A DNA stretch of 64,000 nucleotides from Amycolatopsis tolypomycina. GTDB lineage: Bacteria > Actinomycetota > Actinomycetes > Mycobacteriales > Pseudonocardiaceae. Made by a program: the position numbers and the translations under genes. Below are positions 1-7,326 of the stretch, piece by piece. Within the stretch, counting starts at the first letter, position 1; each line of letters opens with the position of its first letter. The stretch covers positions 2,666,001-2,730,000 of the forward strand of contig NZ_FNSO01000004.1 in assembly GCF_900105945.1 (NCBI RefSeq), written 5' to 3'. Below the pieces are notes generated by a model that was not told the origin of the DNA, made no database searches, and was given only the letters and a program-made list of their open reading frames with translations.

Positions 1-265
1 GGGTGGTGCCGTCCGCGGTGATCGCCTGCGCCACCATCGGCTGGGCCTCGTCGTGGTCGTCGTCATCGGGACCGCGGGTGACCGGGCTCGGCGCGAGGAC
101 CTGCGTCGCCCCGGCGGCGACTTCCGCCGACGTCGTCAGCAGCGACCGGTCGAGTTCGGCGTTGATGCGCTGGGACGCGGCCTGGTAGCTGAAGACCCCG
201 ACGAGGATCGCCGCCGCCGCGCCGACCCCGGCGAACGCGATGGCGAGCTTGCTGCGCAGGTTCAC
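1..265 (-). CDS. Sensor histidine kinase, N-terminal part (cut by window start)
   Basis: Only the first 88 codons are present and the gene runs off the window. The GTG start overlaps the response regulator stop by 4 bases (GTGA), which fixes the start and shows translational coupling. The visible protein begins NLRSKLAIAFAGVGAAAAIL, a basic N-terminus followed by one membrane helix, then an extracytoplasmic stretch with an acidic DDDDHDEA segment. This is the usual start of an MprB/PrrB-type membrane kinase. The catalytic domains are outside the window, so the ligand and the class are inferred from the neighbouring OmpR-type regulator. Confidence 0.75.
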   Translation of the reverse strand, partial: MNLRSKLAIAFAGVGAAAAILVGVFSYQAASQRINAELDRSLLTTSAEVAAGATQVLAPSPVTRGPDDDDHDEAQPMVAQAITADGTT

Positions 266-945
266 GCCGGCCGTACCGAGTAGCCCACGCCGCGGACGGT
301 GTGGATCAGCCCGGTCGCCCCGGCCTGCTCGAGCTTGCGCCGCAGGTAGCCGATGTAGACGGCCAGGTTCTTCGAGTCCGCGCCGAATTCGTAGCCCCAG
401 ATCCGCTGGTAGATCGTGGTGCGGTCGAGGACGATCCCGGCGTTGCGCACGAGCAGTTCGAGGAGGTCGAATTCGGTTTTCGAAAGGGGGATCTCGGTGC
501 CCTGCCACCAGACCCGCCGCGCTGCCGGGTCGACCGCGAGTTCGCCCAGCCGCAGCGTGCGCCGCGCGTCCGGTTCGGATGACGTGCGGCGCAGCAGGGC
601 CCGCAGTCGCGCGAGGAGTTCGTCGAGCTCGAACGGCTTGGGCAGGTAGTCGTCGGCCCCGGCGTCGAGCCCGGCCACCCGGTCGGGCGTCTCGACCCGG
701 GCGGTGAGCATCAGGATGGGGGTGGGATCGCTTTCGGCCCGCAGTACGCGGCACACGCCGAGGCCGTCGACGCCGGGCATCATCACGTCGAGGACGATCA
801 CGTCGAACTCGTCCCGCCGGGCGGTGGCGAGCGCGCCGACGCCGTCGCTGACCTCGGTGACGTGGTAGCCCTCGAGATCGAGGGCACGGACCAGCGACTC
901 CCGGATCGCGCGGTCGTCGTCGGCGAGCAGGACACGGTGCGGCAT
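262..945 (-). CDS. OmpR/PhoB-family response regulator (MprA/PrrA-like)
   Basis: This is a 227-residue two-domain regulator. The receiver domain (about residues 1-120) has the acidic pair ADDD, the phospho-acceptor Asp at about 53 in VLDVMMPG, the switch Thr in MLTAR and the conserved Lys in LPKPF. The C-terminal winged-helix domain (about 130-225) ends with the usual YLRRKL and TVRGVGY motifs. I chose the ATG at 945 because MPHRVLLADDD matches family N-termini; an ATG at 957 is possible. It is the cytoplasmic DNA-binding partner of the kinase that starts at its stop codon. Its targets cannot be read from the window. Confidence 0.9.
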   Translation of the reverse strand: MPHRVLLADDDRAIRESLVRALDLEGYHVTEVSDGVGALATARRDEFDVIVLDVMMPGVDGLGVCRVLRAESDPTPILMLTARVETPDRVAGLDAGADDYLPKPFELDELLARLRALLRRTSSEPDARRTLRLGELAVDPAARRVWWQGTEIPLSKTEFDLLELLVRNAGIVLDRTTIYQRIWGYEFGADSKNLAVYIGYLRRKLEQAGATGLIHTVRGVGYSVRPA

Positions 946-1262
946 GGCCGCCATCATGCCCGCGCGCGGGCTTCCCGTCCCGCCGGGTGTTCGGGAAACC
1001 CCGCGGAGGGTTAGCGGCCGGTAAACGACGCCCGGTCCGGCGAGTCCGCTCTGCGGCCACTATTCTCGTTTTCCGGAATTCTCCGGAGGGTTTCTCCTCC
1101 GTTCGGCAGCTTCGCCGGCCGTGCGCGGAATGTCAGCCTGTGCGGGTCGCTCCGGGCTCCACCGCCCCCGGGCTCGGGGGGACGCGTTCAGGAAGCGCTG
1201 CCGGCGACCCCGCGCCGCGGGTCGCCGGCAGCGCTGTGACTCCGCAATGGACGGTGCCGGCG
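946..1262. other. Intergenic region with a strong hairpin
   Basis: No convincing coding frame is seen here. It should contain the promoter of the two-component operon. It also carries the sequence TCCGGAATTCTCCGGA near 1075-1090, a close repeat of the palindromic hexamer TCCGGA, and the long hairpin at 1194-1235, listed separately. Confidence 0.5.
1194..1235. terminator. Perfect 17-bp stem hairpin
   Basis: Positions 1194-1210 (AGCGCTGCCGGCGACCC) are the exact reverse complement of 1219-1235, with an 8-base loop. No T-tract follows, as is common in high-GC actinobacteria. It lies 28 bases before a possible small gene, so it could be a terminator for lost upstream transcription or a regulatory stem. 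Confidence 0.5.
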
Positions 1263-1491
1263 ATGGACGTACCCGAGAGCATGCTCTGCGAGCAGTGCCG
1301 GCACCCGATCGCCCCGGAGGACGACCACGTGGTGCGGCAGGTCCGTGACGAGGAGCACTCGATGCCCGCCGTGCTGCACCGCCACTCGCACGCGGAAGGC
1401 GATCCGGCCTGCCGGGCCGTCCCGGATCAGCGTGGACCGCGGAACGCGGGCTTTCCCGCCCGTCGCCGGCGAGCCGCCGAAGGACGAGTGA
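1263..1491 (+). pseudogene. Small zinc-ribbon-like protein, apparently frameshifted
   Basis: From the ATG at 1263 the reading frame gives MDVPESMLCEQCRHPIAPED followed by a His-rich stretch (HRHSHAEGD). Third-codon G/C is very high up to about 1430, as in real genes here. The CxxC...H pattern suggests a small metal-binding ribbon. Past about 1431 the codon use decays in this frame, while the next frame reads VDRGTRAFPPVAGEPPKDE and stops at 1489-1491, which looks like a natural C-terminus. I infer one indel near 1431. It matches no family I can name. The stretch 1492-1735 shows no supported gene. Confidence 0.35.
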
Positions 1492-1735
1492 CCCCGCTCT
1501 CCGGTCCGATGGTCACCGCGGTGCGGAACTTCCCTCGCGGGCGGCGACCGCCGTCCGGTACCGGCCGAGCGGGCGGAACCTGTCGAGCGGGGGCGGCTGG
1601 TACGACCTCGTCACCCTTCCGGCCGGACGCCCCGTTGCCGGGTGCCCGCCGCCGGTGCTCATTGCCCCGACGTCAGGGGCGCCCTGCTCGACGGGGCCCG
1701 GCCACCACTGCTCTGCCTGCCGTCCCGGGACGGGC

Positions 1736-1987
1736 TCAGTTCCGGTCTCGGCGTGGCCGGGTGAGATCGTCGAAGGAACCGATGACGGCGGGGCGCTGCT
1801 CGACGATCGCCAAGGCGTAGGTGAGCACGAGGTGGGCGGTGCGCGCCTGCTGCGCCTCGGGCTCGTCCGCCCCGCCGCGGCCGAGGACCAGGTTTGCTTC
1901 GTGGCGCAGCCAGCGGTTGCGTTCACGGCGGAGGAGTACGGCCTCCGGTGGTGCGGCGGCGGGTTCGGGGAACTGGGTGTCGGGCAT
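1736..1987 (-). CDS. Small hypothetical protein (83 aa)
   Basis: The gene has a good ribosome binding site (GAGGAG, 8 bases before the ATG at 1987) and typical high-GC codon use. The product is soluble, rich in Arg and Ala, with a likely helical core (VLLRRERNRWLRHEANLVLG and a following AHLVLTYALAIVEQ segment) and no membrane segment or metal motif. I do not recognise the family. It is transcribed away from the MarR gene, and the 450-base gap between them could serve both. Confidence 0.6.
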   Translation of the reverse strand: MPDTQFPEPAAAPPEAVLLRRERNRWLRHEANLVLGRGGADEPEAQQARTAHLVLTYALAIVEQRPAVIGSFDDLTRPRRDRN

Positions 1988-2440
1988 CGATGAATCTCCT
2001 CGAAAACGGCGTGCTGTGGCCAGTTTAACGAGAACGGCGGCGATTCGCTGCCCGGTGAATCAAAGAATTTCTTCGATTTGCGGTATTGCGATGTCGATTT
2101 CGTTCGCTGGCTTATCGAAGTCGGAAATTGTCCGGCCGTTTTCGTGCCCTCCCTGCGAGATGGCCGAAGCGTGGGTCGGCGGCGTCGTGATTCTCGACTG
2201 TGTTCTATTTCGGGAGCGGAGAATCTTCGCGCGGGTTCGGCTTTCTGGTGCCCGTTTTCCTTCGGGCGGCGTGGCGGCTGTGGGGCGTGTCGGCCGCTGC
2301 CTTATCTTTGCGCGAACGATGCGAAGATCGGTTGCGTGGACGGGAAGATCGGCACGGCGACGCGCGGGCGTCAGGAGACTAGATGAGCTATTATCTAGGT
2401 TAACTAGATATTTTTCCGGTGATCTTTTGGGCAGTGGGGT
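1988..2440. other. Long low-GC intergenic region before the MarR gene
   Basis: This 453-base gap separates two divergent genes and is clearly richer in A/T than its surroundings (for example around 2055-2130 and 2380-2415). No frame with convincing codon use is seen. It should hold divergent promoters. The end nearest the MarR gene has the palindrome at 2392-2410 and an extra CTAGAT half-site at 2379-2384. Confidence 0.6.
2392..2410. promoter_or_regulatory. Palindromic operator, probable MarR site
   Basis: TATCTAG-GTTAA-CTAGATA is a perfect inverted repeat with 7-base arms and a 5-base spacer, ending 30 bases before the MarR start codon. A third copy of the half-site (CTAGAT) lies at 2379-2384. 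A/T-rich palindromes of this size directly before the gene are typical of self-repressing MarR proteins. Binding is inferred. Confidence 0.6.
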
Positions 2441-2944
2441 ATGGAACGTCTGGCTGAGCAGCTGAGAGCGGTGATCGTGGCCACTGACGGATACCGGCGC
2501 GCCATGGCGTCCGCCTTCGGGGTGGGTGTGCACGAAGCCGCGGTGCTGGGCGAACTGCTGCACGAGGGGCCGCTGCCCCCGTCGGCCCTGGTGAAGCGGT
2601 TGGGCATCGCTTCGGCGAGTGTGACCGCGCTGCTCGACCGCCTCGAAGCGGCCGGCTACACCCGGCGCGAGCGGCACCCGACCGACCGGCGCAGTGTCCT
2701 GGTCGTCCTGACCCCCGGCGGCCGGGCGGCCATCGAAGCCAGTTTCGCGCTGTTCAGGGCCGACGTCCACCAGTCGGTCACCCAGTCCGAACCCGCCCAC
2801 ATCCGGGAATTCACCGTGGTGCTCGCCAGGATCGCCCAAGCACTCCGGGAACGGGCCGGTCAGCCCGGCGCGCTCACCGAAGCTCTCACCGAGCGGATCC
2901 GGTCCGCCGGAAAGGAGGACCGCTCCGCCGAGCCGGCCGGCTAG
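2441..2944 (+). CDS. MarR-family transcriptional regulator
   Basis: This 167-residue protein has the MarR fold: an N-terminal dimer helix, a winged helix-turn-helix (LVKRLGIASASVTALLDRLE, about residues 50-70), the wing with the signature RHPTDRRSVLVVLTPGG, and a C-terminal dimer helix. The palindrome at 2392-2410 suggests autorepression. The stop TAG at 2942-2944 lies inside a CTAG that directly borders the insertion sequence, so the element landed on the last codons without disrupting the frame. The C-terminal tail (EDRSAEPAG) may have been altered by insertion history. The ligand and other targets are unknown. Confidence 0.9.
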   Translation: MERLAEQLRAVIVATDGYRRAMASAFGVGVHEAAVLGELLHEGPLPPSALVKRLGIASASVTALLDRLEAAGYTRRERHPTDRRSVLVVLTPGGRAAIEASFALFRADVHQSVTQSEPAHIREFTVVLARIAQALRERAGQPGALTEALTERIRSAGKEDRSAEPAG

Positions 2945-3987
2945 GGCCTGTATCGAAGTAGGTCAGAGCCATTCGTTGATGGCGGCGATGTGGACGGTGG
3001 CTTCGTAGCGGACGGCGAGCTTGTCGTATCGAGTGGCCACCCCACGGTGGCGTTTGAGCCGGTTGATGCCGCACTCCACGGCGTGGCGCTGTTTGTAGGT
3101 TTCGGGGTCGAAGGACGGTGGCCGGCCGCCCTTGGACCCCTTGGCCTTGCGATGCGCATCCTGGTCGGCCTTGCTCGGATCGTCGCTTTGATCCCACGTT
3201 TGCGCAGGTGGGCCCGGTTGGCCTTGGAGGTGTAGGCCTTGTCCGCCAGCACCCGGTCCGGACGCGTCCGCGGCCGCCCACCACCCGTCGGCCGGGGCAC
3301 CCGGATCCCGGCCAAGACGGGAATGAACTGCGGGCTATCGCCGCGCTGCCCGGCGGTCAGCACGATCGACAACGGCTTCTGCCCCTGCTCACAGCCCAGA
3401 TGCAGCTTCGTGGTCCACCCACCCCGCGACCGGCCCAACGCGTGATCCGCTGGCTCGACGGTGACCCCGCCCGGCGGCTCGGCCTGCAGATCCCCCTTTT
3501 CCGCGCACCCGCGGCATGCTGATGAGCCCGCGCGATCGTGGAATCCACACTGACATCCCACGTGATCCGCCCCTTGGCTTCGGCCAGAGCCTGCAACGCG
3601 GTCAGAATCCGCTGCCAGACACCAGCCCGCTGCCACCGCCGGAACAGCCCATACGCCGCTGACCAGGACCCATATCTCTCAGGCACGTCCCGCCACGGCG
3701 CACCGGTGCGTCCCCGCCACCGGATCCCGTCGATCAGCTGCCGCCTGCTCCACAACGACGGTCGCCCCGGCCGCTTCGGCTCAGGCAGCAACGGCTCCAG
3801 CGCTGCCCACTGAGCGTCGGTCAGGTCGAACCGCCCCGCCACCGCTAGGGTGTCCACGAGGTCTCCGGTGTTCAGGTTCTTCTTGGTCGACGAACCAAAT
3901 ACCGGAGACCTCACCCATTTCAGCCGCCGACACGCCCAGCGCAGCCAACTCCAGCTCAACCTGCCGGAGACAACTTCGATACCGGCC
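2945..3987 (-). mobile_element. IS5-family insertion sequence (about 1.04 kb), inactivated
   Basis: The element is flanked by CTAG at 2941-2944 and 3988-3991, consistent with a target duplication. Its ends form imperfect terminal inverted repeats: GGCCTGTATCGAAGT on the left and GGCCGGTATCGAAGT (reverse complement) on the right, one mismatch in 15. It encodes a DDE transposase on the minus strand in two overlapping frames, as in the IS427-like group of the IS5 family. It separates the MarR gene from its likely terminator at 4025-4055. A base deletion kills the transposase (see pseudogene). Confidence 0.8.
2963..3857 (-). pseudogene. IS5-family transposase, two-frame gene with an additional disabling frameshift
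   Basis: The first frame starts at the GTG at 3857 (VDTLAVAGRFDLTDAQW) and carries the N-terminal DUF4096-like domain (LLPEPKRPGRPS, WRGRTGAPWRDVP). At the slippery run AAAAGGGGG (3492-3500, minus strand) it shifts -1 into the second frame with the catalytic core ([20 protein letters not shown]). That shift is normal for this group. Around 3180 a further shift is needed, because ATCCGAGC appears to lack one C, to reach the end [20 protein letters not shown] with the last catalytic Glu and the stop at 2963. The element can no longer make a full transposase by itself. Confidence 0.75.
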
Positions 3988-4005
3988 CTAGGGCCGGTAT
4001 CGAAG
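3974..4005. repeat. Perfect 32-bp palindrome: two IS ends joined head to head
   Basis: Positions 3974-3989 are the exact reverse complement of 3990-4005, centred on the CTAG target. The left half is the right terminal repeat of the insertion sequence. The right half (GGCCGGTATCGAAG) is the same terminal sequence pointing outward, so a second solitary IS end lies immediately outside the element. This suggests an earlier insertion at the same CTAG whose body was later lost. Confidence 0.65.
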
Positions 4006-4024
4006 CCGTTCGGTGGTCGCGCCG

Positions 4025-4055
4025 GGGCGGGCTGAACGTGCCCTTCAGCCCGCCC
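4025..4055. terminator. 12-bp perfect hairpin, probable original MarR terminator
   Basis: GGGCGGGCTGAA (4025-4036) pairs exactly with TTCAGCCCGCCC (4044-4055) around a 7-base loop. It sits just past the insertion sequence and before the convergent GerW-like gene. It was probably the shared terminator of the MarR gene and that gene before the insertion. Confidence 0.6.
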
Positions 4056-4100
4056 GATCCGCCCGCGAGGTGATTCGCCCGGCCGGTCGCCGCGCCGGCC

Positions 4101-4451
4101 TCACCGCGCCCTTTGCCGGACATCCCGGTGCTTCGCCAGCCGGGTCGCCGCGAACAGCGCGGCCACCACGACCGCGCCGAGGACGGCCAGCACGCGGTTC
4201 ACGTCGACTGCCGGTTCCCAGCGGAGCTTGCCGTCCTTGATGACGTACGCCCCCACCGGCTTGGCCGACAACCCGAACCCCGCGCCTTCGCCGGAGCGGC
4301 CCTTCTCGTCACGGCTGTCACCGCCGCCACCGCCGGTGCCGACGCTGGACGCCACGATCACCGTGACGCCGTCGACCTCGTACGGCTCGCTGTAGACCAT
4401 CTTGGTCTCGAGCCCGTCCTTCGCCTTCTCAAGCAGTTCGTCGACCTTCAT
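4101..4451 (-). CDS. GerW/YtfJ-family sporulation-type protein
   Basis: The product is 116 residues. The start at 4451 (MKVDELLEKAKDGLETKMVY) fits the family better than the longer reading frame. It contains the YtfJ core: SEPYEVDGVTVIVASSV, a Gly-rich loop with GTGGGGGDS, GAGFGLSAKPVGAYVIKDGKLRW, then a single C-terminal membrane helix (VLAVLGAVVVAALFAATRL). In Bacillus this family is tied to spore germination; in actinomycetes its role is unknown. It is a lone gene divergent from the aldolase operon, sharing a 158-base promoter gap that has a weak DevR-like site. Confidence 0.8.
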   Translation of the reverse strand: MKVDELLEKAKDGLETKMVYSEPYEVDGVTVIVASSVGTGGGGGDSRDEKGRSGEGAGFGLSAKPVGAYVIKDGKLRWEPAVDVNRVLAVLGAVVVAALFAATRLAKHRDVRQRAR

Positions 4452-4488
4452 GCGGCGAAGTCTCACCGCCGGAAGCGCGGGATCCCCA

Positions 4489-4502
4489 GAGCCGATGGTC
4501 CC
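4489..4502 (-). promoter_or_regulatory. Weak DevR-like box before the aldolase/oxidoreductase operon
   Basis: Read on the minus strand, GGGACCATCGGCTC matches 10 of 14 positions of the mycobacterial core GGGACTWWAGTCCC. It lies 107 bases before the aldolase ATG and 38 bases before the GerW-like start. The match alone is weak; the gene content downstream makes it worth testing. Confidence 0.3.
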
Positions 4503-4609
4503 CTGCGCGGGTGACCGAGGGCCCCGGTGCCGGTGGCGTTCGCCAGCAGTGGTGGCCGCCCCTTCGCGATTTGCTGGGCGGACACGAATCAGCGACCCCG
4601 GAGGCCGTC

Positions 4610-5503
4610 ATGGCGCATCGTCCCCCGCTGGCCGAGCTCGGGCTGAACACCGGCAAGAAGACCCGGCTGCACCGCATCCTGCACGAGCACGGCCTGCGCA
4701 ACGGCACGGCGTTCTTCCTGCCCTACGACCAGGGCCTGGAGCACGGACCGCGCGACTTTTTCGCCAATCCGGCCGCGAGCGACCCGAAGTACATCCTGAA
4801 GCTCGCGCTCGAGGGTGGCTTCAACGGCATCGCGATCCAGATCGGGCTGGCCGAGAAGTTCTACTGGGACTACGCGGGCGAGCTGCCGCTGGTCTTGAAG
4901 CTCAACGGCAAGACCGAGATTCCCTCCGACGCCGAGGCGCTGTCCCCGCTGCACGGCAGTGTCGAGGACGCGGTCCGGCTCGGCGCGGACGCCGTCGGCT
5001 ACACCCTCTACGTCGGAACTCCCGCGCAGGAGCAGGACTTCGCGCAGCTGCGGCAGGTCCGCACCGACGCGCACCGCCTGGGCATGCCGCTGATCGTCTG
5101 GGCCTACCCGCGTGGCTCGGCGATCGAGGGCAAGGGTGGCCGCGACTCGTTCTACGCCGTCGACTACGCCGCGCGCACCGCGTCCGAGCTGGGCGCCGAC
5201 GTCGTCAAGGTCAACTTCCCGCACCCGGCGAAGATCGACAACGTGCCCAGTGCCTACGCCAAGGAGACGACGAGCCAGCAGGCGATCGACGCCGTCGTCC
5301 GGTCGGCCGGGCGGACGCTGCTGCTGGTCTCGGGCGGCGGCAAGGCCGGCGACGAGGCGATGCTGGAGAAGGCGCGCGAGTCGATGGAAGCCGGGGCGAC
5401 CGGGTTGATCTTCGGCCGCAACGTCTGGCAGCGCGACCACGACGAATCCCTTCGGTTCGTCTCGGCGTTGCGGGACATCCTCGCGAAGTACCCGAGCGCA
5501 TGA
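4610..5503 (+). CDS. Class I fructose-bisphosphate aldolase (DhnA/FbaB family)
   Basis: A 297-residue TIM-barrel aldolase that splits fructose-1,6-bisphosphate into two triose phosphates by a Schiff-base mechanism. The start at 4610 has an ideal ribosome binding site (GGAGG, 8 bases upstream). Visible DhnA-family features are LPYDQGLEHGPRDFF near the N-terminus, VKLNGK-like LVLKLNGKTE, the probable Schiff-base Lys in ADVVKVNFP, and the phosphate-binding loops LLVSGGGK and GLIFGRN. The stop overlaps the start of the oxidoreductase gamma subunit (ATGA), so upper glycolysis and pyruvate oxidation are co-transcribed. Confidence 0.9.
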   Translation: MAHRPPLAELGLNTGKKTRLHRILHEHGLRNGTAFFLPYDQGLEHGPRDFFANPAASDPKYILKLALEGGFNGIAIQIGLAEKFYWDYAGELPLVLKLNGKTEIPSDAEALSPLHGSVEDAVRLGADAVGYTLYVGTPAQEQDFAQLRQVRTDAHRLGMPLIVWAYPRGSAIEGKGGRDSFYAVDYAARTASELGADVVKVNFPHPAKIDNVPSAYAKETTSQQAIDAVVRSAGRTLLLVSGGGKAGDEAMLEKARESMEAGATGLIFGRNVWQRDHDESLRFVSALRDILAKYPSA

Positions 5504-6096
5504 GCACGACCGAGGTCCGCATCCACGGCCGCGGCGGCCAGGGCGTGGTGACCGCGGCCGAGCTGCTGTCGGTCGCCGCGTTTACCGAAGGGCGGCACGC
5601 GCAGGCATTTCCCAGCTTCGGCTCGGAACGCACCGGCGCGCCGGTGGTTTCGTTCTGCCGGATCTCCGACGCGGCGATCCGCACTCGCGAACCGATCGTC
5701 GCGCCTGACGCGCTGATCATCCAGGACGCCACTCTGCTGCACCAGGTGAACGTCTTCGAGGGCCTGAAATCCGAGGGCTACCTGCTGGTGAACTCCGCGC
5801 ACAGCTTCGGCGAGCTGGGGCTGGGCGAGTTCGTCCGCAGCTTCCGGCGGGACCGCCTGCTCGTCGTGCCCGCGACCGAGCTGGCGATGAAACACCTGGG
5901 CCGGCCACTCCCGAACGCCGCGCTGCTCGGCGGGTTCGCCGCGCTGACCGGCGTGATCGAGCTGCGCTCGGTGATCGCCGCGATCGCCGGGAGGTTCGCC
6001 GGCGCGAAGGCGGACGGCAACATCGCGGCGGCCACGGCCGCCTACGGGTTCGTTCGCGCCGAGCGGGAGGATCTGGCCGGTGCTCAGGCAGATTGA
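5500..6096 (+). CDS. 2-oxoacid:ferredoxin oxidoreductase, gamma subunit
   Basis: This 198-residue protein is the gamma domain of pyruvate/2-oxoacid:ferredoxin oxidoreductase, which helps bind CoA. Diagnostic motifs are RIHGRGGQGVVTAAELL at the N-terminus, QAFPSFGSERTGAPVVSFCRI, and PNAALLGGFAALTGV near residue 145. It starts by ATGA overlap with the aldolase and its end overlaps the alpha subunit start by 17 bases. Order in the operon is gamma, alpha, beta, then a fused delta/flavoprotein subunit, the separate-subunit layout typical of archaea and anaerobes rather than the single long chain of clostridial enzymes. Confidence 0.9.
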   Translation: MSTTEVRIHGRGGQGVVTAAELLSVAAFTEGRHAQAFPSFGSERTGAPVVSFCRISDAAIRTREPIVAPDALIIQDATLLHQVNVFEGLKSEGYLLVNSAHSFGELGLGEFVRSFRRDRLLVVPATELAMKHLGRPLPNAALLGGFAALTGVIELRSVIAAIAGRFAGAKADGNIAAATAAYGFVRAEREDLAGAQAD

Positions 6097-7321
6097 GGGA
6101 TCCCGGGCCGTGGCCGACGCGGTCGCGCTGTGCCGCCCGGAGGTGATCTGCGCGTACCCGATTTCGCCGCAGACCCACATCGTCGAGGGCCTGGCCGAGC
6201 TGGTGAAGTCCGGTTCGCTCACGCCGTGCGAGTTCGTCAACGTCGAGTCGGAGTTCGCGGCGATGTCGGTCGCCATCGGGGCGTCCGCGGGCGGGGCGCG
6301 GGCCTACACCGCGACGGCCAGCCAGGGGCTGCTGTACATGACCGAGGCGGTGTTCAACGCGTCCGGGCTCGGCCTGCCGATCGTGATGACGGTGGCCAAC
6401 CGCGCGATCGGCGCGCCCATCAACATCTGGAACGACCAGAGCGACAGCATGGCGCTGCGGGACGCGGGCTGGATCCAGCTGTACGCCGAGACCAACCAGG
6501 AAGCCGCGGACCTGCACATCCAGGCGTTCCGGATCGCCGAGGAACTGTCCACGCCGGTGATGGTGTGCATGGACGGGTTCGTGCTGACCCACGCCTGGGA
6601 GCAGGTCGACACGCCCACCCAGGAAGAGGTCGATGTCTTCCTGCCACCGTACGAGCCACGCCAGGTCCTCGACCCGGCCGAGCCGTCGTCGATCGGCGCG
6701 ATGGTCGGGCCGGAGGCGTTCACCGAGGTGCGTTACCTCGGCCACGCCCGGCTGATGGAGGCGCTCGACGTCGTGCCCGATATCGCCGACCGGTTCGCCG
6801 AGGCGTTCGGCCGCAACGCCGGCGGGCTGACCCGCTCGTATCGCACCGAGGACGCCGAGACGATCGTCGTCGCGCTCGGCTCGGTACTGGGCACGCTCAA
6901 GGACACCGTCGACGAGCTGCGCGAGGACGGCCTGCGCGTCGGCGTGCTCGGCGTGACCTGCTTCCGGCCGTTCCCGGGCGAGGCCATCCGCGCGGCCATC
7001 GGCCACGCGCGGCGCGTGATCGTGCTGGAACGGGCCTTCGAGCCCGGTGTGGGCGGCATCGTCACGCAGAACGTCGTGAGCGCGGCTCCGGCGGCCGAGG
7101 TGCACGCCGTCATCGCGGGGTTGGGCGGCCGCGCGATCACGAAGAAGTCCGTGAGCAGGGTGCTGCGGGAGGCGGACCGGTTGCCGCCGCTGACCTTCCT
7201 CGACCTCGACCGGTCGCTGATCGATCGCGAGCTGGGCCGCCTCGCCGCCACCCGGCGCTCCGGCCCGACAGCCGAAAACCTCCTGCGCGACCTCGGTGCG
7301 GTCGCTTCACGGATCGGGTGA
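6080..7321 (+). CDS. porA: 2-oxoacid:ferredoxin oxidoreductase, alpha subunit (PorA-like)
   Basis: A 413-residue alpha subunit with the pyrimidine-binding half of the thiamine diphosphate site. Motifs include GSRAVADAVALCRPEVICAYPISPQTHIVEGL, the conserved Glu in VESEFAAMS, TATASQGLLYM, and the C-terminal transketolase-like domain (VVALGSVLGTLKD, FRPFPGEAIR, VLERAFEPGVGG). The GTG start at 6080 is preceded by GGGAGG. Sequence style is closer to pyruvate synthase (PorA) than to 2-oxoglutarate enzymes (KorA), but substrate choice is not certain from motifs alone. Confidence 0.9.
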   Translation: MLRQIEGSRAVADAVALCRPEVICAYPISPQTHIVEGLAELVKSGSLTPCEFVNVESEFAAMSVAIGASAGGARAYTATASQGLLYMTEAVFNASGLGLPIVMTVANRAIGAPINIWNDQSDSMALRDAGWIQLYAETNQEAADLHIQAFRIAEELSTPVMVCMDGFVLTHAWEQVDTPTQEEVDVFLPPYEPRQVLDPAEPSSIGAMVGPEAFTEVRYLGHARLMEALDVVPDIADRFAEAFGRNAGGLTRSYRTEDAETIVVALGSVLGTLKDTVDELREDGLRVGVLGVTCFRPFPGEAIRAAIGHARRVIVLERAFEPGVGGIVTQNVVSAAPAAEVHAVIAGLGGRAITKKSVSRVLREADRLPPLTFLDLDRSLIDRELGRLAATRRSGPTAENLLRDLGAVASRIG

Positions 7322-7326
7322 TTGAC

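Noticed and set aside
2060..2839. Minus-strand frame of 259 codons opposite the MarR gene and its promoter
   Set aside because: It runs across both the A/T-rich promoter region and a certain gene; codon use is not that of a gene in its second half.
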